DNA from: RI-92 sp040235555
GTDB lineage: Bacteria > Pseudomonadota > Gammaproteobacteria > UBA6429 > Thiohalophilaceae
Assembly (NCBI GenBank): GCA_040235555.1
Contig: JBECKZ010000205.1
Coordinates: forward strand, 1 to 6,100
Length of the DNA: 6,100 nucleotides
Reading direction: 5' to 3'
The notes below the pieces were generated by a model that saw only the letters and a list, made by a program, of their open reading frames with translations, was not told the origin of the DNA and ran no database searches. Position 1 is the stretch's first letter. Each line of letters opens with the position of its first letter. Below are positions 1 through 3,938 of this stretch, one piece after another. The position numbers and the translations under genes are program-made.

Positions 1-136
1 CTTTTTTGCTATTTCGATCGGATGACCGCGGACGCGTAGAAAATCCGCGGAATTTGAATAGACACGCTTCTGCGCCTGCCCGAACATAAACAACATCAGT
101 CACATATCGGAGCGTATCTTGGAGGAGCCAGAGAAC

Positions 137-250
137 ATGCTTGTATATCAATTACCTGGTCCGTTTTTGACAATGACACTCATTGGGATGTATTTCCTGG
201 GATGTTTATCGGTGGCTTCTTTTGGAAACGATATATTTTCCACACGTTGA
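137..250 (+). CDS. Possible 37-residue membrane peptide
   Basis: ATG at 137 is preceded by a strong Shine-Dalgarno, GGAGGAG (121-127), nine bases away. The product begins MLVYQLPGPFLTMTLIGMYF and is mostly hydrophobic over residues 8-28, ending in a short polar tail, so a single membrane segment is plausible. The frame is open back to a TAG at 59-61 but has no earlier ATG. I do not recognise a family. It could be a true small protein or the start of a broken gene. A competing open frame on the minus strand (437-180) covers part of it. Confidence 0.3.
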   Translation: MLVYQLPGPFLTMTLIGMYFLGCLSVASFGNDIFSTR

Positions 251-291
251 ACGGGCCATGAGACGTGTCATTTCCAGAAAAATATCTCGTG

Positions 292-468
292 ATGACGGCA
301 TTTCTCTTGTTTTTCATTGCGGCATTTGGCGTGGCGACACCTTCTGTGCTGCCATCAGAAAATATTGACCTTAATCCCGTTTGCAGGTTGTATTTTATTC
401 GCCATAGGAAACCTTGTGCTTTTCTGAGAGGACAAGATTACGCGCGATATCTTAAATATGGCTTGTAA
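292..468 (+). CDS. Possible small exported or membrane protein (58 residues)
   Basis: From ATG 292 the product starts MTAFLLFFIAAFGVATPSV, which looks like a signal peptide or membrane helix, followed by a polar tail with two Cys and a basic stretch (RHRKPC). A GTG at 265 in the same frame is an alternative start. Neither has a good ribosome site. No family is recognised. A minus-strand frame open over 437-180 (from Met at 317: MKNKRNAVITRYFSGNDTSH...) overlaps it, and I cannot tell which, if either, is real. Confidence 0.22.
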   Translation: MTAFLLFFIAAFGVATPSVLPSENIDLNPVCRLYFIRHRKPCAFLRGQDYARYLKYGL

Positions 469-504
469 CATCAGCCGTTTCATTAATATCGTACAAGGAA
501 TGTT

Positions 505-672
505 ATGAAACTCAGTGAACAGCTTAAATTAATTGCGGATGGCATTTATCCGGTGACGGGTGAATTAATAAAAAAAGAGTCAGTGGCGCATACACCGGAG
601 GCTGTCAGACTCGGTAAATTATGGACACAAAGAATGCCGTCATTGGAAAAGCTATGTGCTGAGACAGTCTGA
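505..672 (+). CDS. Hypothetical 55-residue protein with G-I-Y-P-V-T-G-E motif
   Basis: ATG at 505 follows a good Shine-Dalgarno, AAGGAA (495-500). The product opens MKLSEQLKLIADGIYPVTGE and continues through IKKESVAHTPEAVRLGKLW to a TGA at 670-672. A short motif of the form G-I-x-P-x-T-G-E followed by acidic/Ser and P-E-x-x-R occurs, from memory, at the start of small uncharacterised bacterial proteins, including ones on mobile elements. I give no function. After the TGA the same frame stays open for a further 33 codons, so the present protein may be a shortened version. Its end overlaps the left arm of the inverted repeat at 665-671. Confidence 0.4.
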   Translation: MKLSEQLKLIADGIYPVTGELIKKESVAHTPEAVRLGKLWTQRMPSLEKLCAETV

Positions 673-744
673 ACAAATGCCCCCAATCGAATGATTCGAT
701 TTCTGATTTCGTTGCCAGGGGGACAGACTGATGTTTTCTGTCTG
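665..744. repeat. Nested inverted repeats downstream of the 505-672 frame
   Basis: CAGTCTG (665-671) is the exact reverse complement of CAGACTG (724-730). Inside lie CCCCC (680-684) opposite GGGGG (718-722), and a perfect AATCGAAT / ATTCGATT palindrome around one G (685-701). A further copy, GTCTG at 740-744, can pair instead with CAGAC at 724-728, so two folds are possible. There is no T-run that would make it a simple terminator. It could be a small MITE-like element, a regulatory RNA fold or a protein-binding site. Confidence 0.5.
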
Positions 745-861
745 GTAATAAATTGGCTGTGGTAGCAGACATCACATTAACATGTGAGGGAAAGTTAGTC
801 GCCATATATATATTATAAATTACTATATAATCAATATGTTACATTATCATTGAGTGCGTCA

Positions 862-1032
862 TTACTTCTTTTCGTTATTAGGCGTAAAGTGCACTTTAGA
901 AACCGTACTTAAAGTGGGAATAGAGTGGCTTCCCCTTGGGGACGCTATCTTAATCCTGGTTATTTTCGGAAAACCGGGGTCTATTTCTATACATTCTCCA
1001 TCGAAGATGCCTTTTTCATCCGCGGTTCGCAT
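862..1032 (-). CDS. Possible 56-residue hypothetical protein or gene remnant
   Basis: From ATG 1032 the frame reads MRTADEKGIFDGECIEIDPG, then a basic, Ser/Thr-rich tail ending PNNEKK and TAA at 864-862. The composition (mixed charged, Gly and Pro residues, ordinary hydrophobic content) looks more like protein than the hydrophobic plus-strand frame that overlaps it. No clear Shine-Dalgarno is seen. It starts 25 bases after the stop of the 1058-1219 frame on the same strand, so the two could be an operon or parts of one decayed region. No family is recognised. Confidence 0.25.
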   Translation of the reverse strand: MRTADEKGIFDGECIEIDPGFPKITRIKIASPRGSHSIPTLSTVSKVHFTPNNEKK

Positions 1033-1057
1033 TGTGATAGGTTATTAAGATGCGTTT

Positions 1058-1219
1058 TTATTCTAAGGCGTCCAGCTTATCGAGTAATTGGCGCTTATAT
1101 ATAATTTGCGGAATGAGTCTAACAAAATCATCAAATTGCTGTGCGGTCTCTCTCCATATGCTCTTGCAATACATAAAATGATTTTTATTTTGTTGACGGC
1201 GTATGGCAGGGTACAGATG
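1058..1219 (-). pseudogene. C-terminal-like protein remnant
   Basis: The frame is open from just after a TAG (1222-1220) to a TAA at 1060-1058, 53 sense codons. It has only one ATG, at 1174, which gives 38 residues. The sequence (LYPAIRRQQNKNHF, then Met-Tyr-Cys and ETAQQFDDFVRLIPQIIYKR ending in KLDALE) has a helical, charged character typical of a protein C-terminus, and it reads well upstream of the ATG. That suggests a gene that has lost its N-terminal part. The family is not recognised. A candidate promoter lies upstream at 1265-1293. Confidence 0.3.
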
Positions 1220-1225
1220 CTAGTG

Positions 1226-1248
1226 TAGTGGGTTCGGAAACACCACTA
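1226..1248. repeat. Hairpin-forming inverted repeat
   Basis: TAGTGG (1226-1231) pairs with CCACTA (1243-1248). GTT (1232-1234) and AAC (1239-1241) extend the stem past one unpaired A, closing a four-base CGGA loop. It lies just downstream of the candidate leftward promoter, in its possible leader. No T-run follows on either strand, so I do not call it a terminator. Confidence 0.4.
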
Positions 1249-1260
1249 TATGAAGTGAAG

Positions 1261-1280
1261 AATCAATATTAATCAATACT
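1261..1280. repeat. Tandem 10-base repeat overlapping the -10 region
   Basis: AATCAATATT (1261-1270) is followed directly by AATCAATACT (1271-1280), identical at 9 of 10 positions. One helical turn of spacing inside a candidate promoter is what a dimeric repressor site would look like. With only two copies in AT-rich DNA, chance remains possible. Confidence 0.4.
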
Positions 1281-1293
1281 AAAATGATGTCAA
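1265..1293 (-). promoter_or_regulatory. Candidate sigma-70 promoter reading left
   Basis: On the minus strand a perfect TTGACA (1293-1288) is followed by a 17-base spacer and AATATT (1270-1265), a 4 of 6 match to TATAAT. It points at the small minus-strand frames 1058-1219 and 862-1032. AT-rich DNA yields such matches by chance, so this is tentative. Confidence 0.35.
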
Positions 1294-1312
1294 AAATTCG
1301 TGCACAACAAAA

Positions 1313-1474
1313 ATGAAAGTGTTTTTTAACATGGCAGTATGTAATCCATTATTTCAGCGAATTGTTTATACTTATCTTATAATGCAGTCGATCGGTACAT
1401 GCATTGCGCTGCACCACGCCCATGGACAGGGTATCGGCATCTGGGGAAAATCTGCCTGCATGATTCAGGATTAG
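1313..1474 (+). CDS. Doubtful 53-residue frame convergent with the dioxygenase gene
   Basis: ATG at 1313 opens a frame starting MKVFFNMAVCNPLF and ending GKSACMIQD, with a TAG at 1472-1474, nine bases short of the end of the opposing dioxygenase gene. There is no Shine-Dalgarno and no recognised family. It is listed because nothing else fills 1300-1480, but it is more likely a chance frame. Confidence 0.12.
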   Translation: MKVFFNMAVCNPLFQRIVYTYLIMQSIGTCIALHHAHGQGIGIWGKSACMIQD

Positions 1475-1482
1475 TAGAGTGG

Positions 1483-3840
1483 TTATTCAGGGAAGAGGGG
1501 GGTTAGACTCTCTGTGCTAAGTGGGTGCCGTTTCGGGTCCAAGTGTTCGGCGGTATCCCAGGGTTCGAAGGCATTGCTCACATTCGAGAGCCCACTCTTG
1601 GCGAGCGCGGGATAGTGACGCAGGATGACAGACTTCATGTCCGCGGCATCGATCCAGTCGAGTCCCTGCGCAGTGTAGGTATCCTCGTTATAACAATCGG
1701 TGTAGAAACGATCGGCCTGCAATCTGCGTGTGGCGTTGAGTATAAATATCTGAAACAGTGTTTCGCCAAAGGCAAAGCCCGTCGGCCGTACAGCCGGATT
1801 ATGCGGATCTTCCGCCAATGTGCCGATAAGCAGATCCAGATCCTCCACCGCTTCTGGCTGATCACCGTATACGGATTTAAGAGCCGCGAGATGTTGTGGA
1901 TCACGCGTCAGGTCTTCGAATGCATGGATCGCTTTTAAACCGAGCTGACGTCGGAACTCGTTGTAACGTGGAACACCGCGCTCACGGGCACGGAGGATAT
2001 CAACCGCCCCGAGATCGAATACAGGATTAGATGGCATACTGAGTGTCTGCATGAATCGCGGGTAGTTGTTCAGTACCAACTGTCCAGGGTGTTGATTGCC
2101 GAATGAGTAGAACAAGTCCTGCATGCCTACCGAACGAGTCAACTTCACCGACCCGGCTTGCCGGGTCTCAGCGATAGAGATTTGCCTGATGACCTCATTG
2201 GTTTCATGGTTCCGTAACACGAGACTCTCCGGTAGGAGTGAATGCAGTCGATACACTTCGACGAATTCTTCGGTCAAGCCGTACGCTGAACCGTGTCTGT
2301 CAATGGGATTGCCAACTACGCCACCCACCTCAGGGTGACGGATATTCAAGGTAGAGATCGTCTTGCGCTGCTTGGGTGAACGGAATAAATAGGTGGCAAG
2401 ACCATACCAATTGGCGTTAAGGGCCATATTTGCCGTTTGCTGTGGTAACAACGCCGGTGTCCATTCGATGGTGTGGATCTTGGCCATCACTGCCGCATTG
2501 ATTAAGCGCGCGACATTAAACAGGCGGTCGTCGTTCCACTGAGGATAATCGTGCTTCAAGTGATCGCAGATGGCATTGTGTTCACGCACAAATAGCGTAT
2601 GAAGCATACTCAGGCCTACCCACCAATTGCGCACAAAACCGGTATCTTCGACACCGTTTCGGCAATGTAACAACCCATCTTTCAGTGACAGTTTTCCATC
2701 GACGTGACTGCGCAAGCGTAGCTGTGTCTCTGGATCACTACCATAAATCTGAGAACCATCCCACCAATGACTCACTTCATTGATATGAGTGATCGCCGCG
2801 GGCTCACCTTCTTGTCGGCGCGTAGGATCCGGCTGGGTTCTACCAACGAACATACTCCGCTGCCCATAGGTAACACGGGCCGGGTCATCCTCGTCGAGGG
2901 GGATCTCGATGATGTCCGGCGGTTCCAGGTTCTCGCCATGGCTCACCCAGTCATGTACCTGGAATTGAATCCAGGATGCTGCCAATAAATTCAGGAAGGG
3001 GACTTCCCGCATGCCACCCTCTCGTTGCAACAGCGCGAGACTGACTCGGCGGGGATTTGGTGTCAGTAGCCGCTTGTCCCGTTCCACAGTTATAGCATCC
3101 AGGGCAACATTGCGCAGGAAGCGAGTACCGGCAGCGCCTTCCATGGGATTATCCAGGTTGTTCCAGCTACCATCTGCCGTGCGAAAACACTGTGCTCCGA
3201 CCGGTCCTTGCTGTAACCGGGGTTGAAACCCGATCAACTCACCACGTGGGTAACTCTCAATCAAATTGTGTTGATTGAGTTGGTCGCGCATATAAACAAG
3301 GGTCAGCAGCGCGCGCAACCGGCCGTGCTTATACCAATTCGTCCAGATAGTGTCCTGGTAACCAGCGAGAGAACCATAGGCATGTACGATCAGATGGCTG
3401 GCGCGTCCCAGTACCCGGCCCAAGATATCGCCGATTAAATCGTTAACACTGAGACGGTGCTTTTGCTGGGAAGAGTTATTCGGTAGCGGCAGTTCACCTG
3501 CTGCCGCTGGCGGTGCAGCCAACAGACTTTCGGCCTGAAAATAGGCCACGTCAGGGATTACGTCTTGCATCTCAGCGACTGTGTTCGCGCGGGCATGCTC
3601 ACCAATAATTCGCCAACGTTCCACTTCATCATGGCTAAGTGTCAGAGCACGATCCAGCAGCCGTTGTGCTTGTGCGTAATTCTCGAGATGAAATTGGATT
3701 AGGCCGAGCAGTCCGTGCATATCGCCAGTCATGTCCTGCGCGAGGCCAGGTTCTATCGTCGCCACCGCATCTTCGAAACGCCGTTCTTCGATGAGGGTTT
3801 CAATCCAACGAGGATCGAAGATTTCCATTGACTGGCTCAT
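1483..3840 (-). CDS. Alpha-dioxygenase-like haem peroxidase with TPR-like N-terminus
   Basis: A 785-residue member of the animal haem peroxidase (cyclooxygenase / alpha-dioxygenase) superfamily. Alpha-dioxygenases add O2 to the alpha carbon of free fatty acids, giving 2-hydroperoxides that can decarboxylate to aldehydes one carbon shorter. Visible motifs: WIQFQVHDWVSHGE with distal His296; HWWDGSQIYGS (358-368); LHTLFVREHNAICD (413-426); AKIHTIEWTPALL (453-465); LTEEFVEVYRLHSLLPESL (522-540), which holds catalytic Tyr530 and proximal His533 in the Y-x-x-H spacing of cyclooxygenase and alpha-dioxygenase. Residues 8-80 look like two TPR-type helical hairpins, followed by an Ala/Pro/polar linker (105-128), so the protein is longer than plant alpha-dioxygenases of roughly 640 residues. 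There is no signal peptide or membrane segment, so it is probably cytosolic. The ATG at 3840 is the first after an in-frame stop at 3870-3868. The ribosome site is weak (GAAGAA nine bases upstream), and Met5 is a possible alternative. It lies 98 bases downstream of the DyP/catalase gene and is probably cotranscribed. A cyclooxygenase-like or linoleate-dioxygenase activity cannot be excluded. Confidence 0.9.
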   Translation of the reverse strand: MSQSMEIFDPRWIETLIEERRFEDAVATIEPGLAQDMTGDMHGLLGLIQFHLENYAQAQRLLDRALTLSHDEVERWRIIGEHARANTVAEMQDVIPDVAYFQAESLLAAPPAAAGELPLPNNSSQQKHRLSVNDLIGDILGRVLGRASHLIVHAYGSLAGYQDTIWTNWYKHGRLRALLTLVYMRDQLNQHNLIESYPRGELIGFQPRLQQGPVGAQCFRTADGSWNNLDNPMEGAAGTRFLRNVALDAITVERDKRLLTPNPRRVSLALLQREGGMREVPFLNLLAASWIQFQVHDWVSHGENLEPPDIIEIPLDEDDPARVTYGQRSMFVGRTQPDPTRRQEGEPAAITHINEVSHWWDGSQIYGSDPETQLRLRSHVDGKLSLKDGLLHCRNGVEDTGFVRNWWVGLSMLHTLFVREHNAICDHLKHDYPQWNDDRLFNVARLINAAVMAKIHTIEWTPALLPQQTANMALNANWYGLATYLFRSPKQRKTISTLNIRHPEVGGVVGNPIDRHGSAYGLTEEFVEVYRLHSLLPESLVLRNHETNEVIRQISIAETRQAGSVKLTRSVGMQDLFYSFGNQHPGQLVLNNYPRFMQTLSMPSNPVFDLGAVDILRARERGVPRYNEFRRQLGLKAIHAFEDLTRDPQHLAALKSVYGDQPEAVEDLDLLIGTLAEDPHNPAVRPTGFAFGETLFQIFILNATRRLQADRFYTDCYNEDTYTAQGLDWIDAADMKSVILRHYPALAKSGLSNVSNAFEPWDTAEHLDPKRHPLSTESLTPLFPE

Positions 3841-3938
3841 ACCTTGATATTCTTCACAACCCTTGTTTCACATGGGTACAGCTCGAGTGTTCCTCATATA
3901 CCTAGAACATTAGCACAGAATAGTTGCCTGCAGTTGCG
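3841..3938 (-). other. Intergenic gap within the haem-enzyme cluster
   Basis: 98 bases separate the stop of the DyP/catalase gene from the ATG of the dioxygenase gene. I see no hairpin followed by a T-run and no convincing -35/-10 pair, so cotranscription is the simplest reading. Confidence 0.5.

Larger units (their letters stand above)
1..1482. other. AT-rich, gene-poor stretch with small or decayed frames
   Basis: No full-length gene is visible on either strand over nearly 1.5 kb. The stretch is plainly richer in A and T than the haem-enzyme genes, most of all around 800-850 and 1260-1385. It contains only short, often competing frames, listed separately, plus inverted and tandem repeats. 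I see no tRNA, rRNA or CRISPR array. A small GC-rich inverted repeat lies at 26-50 (arms CCGCGGA / TCCGCGG, 11-base loop). The likely reading is accessory or degenerate DNA at the border of the cluster. Confidence 0.5.

Noticed and set aside
183..368. Plus-strand frame of 61 residues
   Set aside because: Its start has no ribosome site, it overlaps the 137-250 and 292-468 frames, and its sequence shows no domain-like pattern.
605..805. Minus-strand frame of 66 residues
   Set aside because: No Shine-Dalgarno in the AT-rich leader, it runs through the nested inverted repeats, and it overlaps the 505-672 frame, which has better start signals.
826..831. TATAAT in the AT-rich run at 800-850
   Set aside because: No -35 partner, and such matches are expected by chance in this run.
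854..1048. Plus-strand frame of 64 residues starting at a GTG
   Set aside because: No ribosome site, very hydrophobic composition, and it lies opposite a more protein-like minus-strand frame (862-1032).
1028..1060. CGCAT/ATGCG pair followed by TTTTTATT on the plus strand
   Set aside because: Five-pair stem with a 17-base loop, and no supported plus-strand gene ends before it.
1378..1383. Perfect TATAAT on the plus strand
   Set aside because: No acceptable -35 at 16-18 bases and it would drive only antisense transcription of the dioxygenase gene.
1446..1470. CCTG/CAGG hairpin followed by ATTTT downstream of the dioxygenase gene
   Set aside because: The stem is only four base pairs with a seven-base loop, too weak to call a terminator.
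1525..1938. Plus-strand frame of 137 residues
   Set aside because: It is antisense to the well-supported dioxygenase gene and has no ribosome site or family resemblance.
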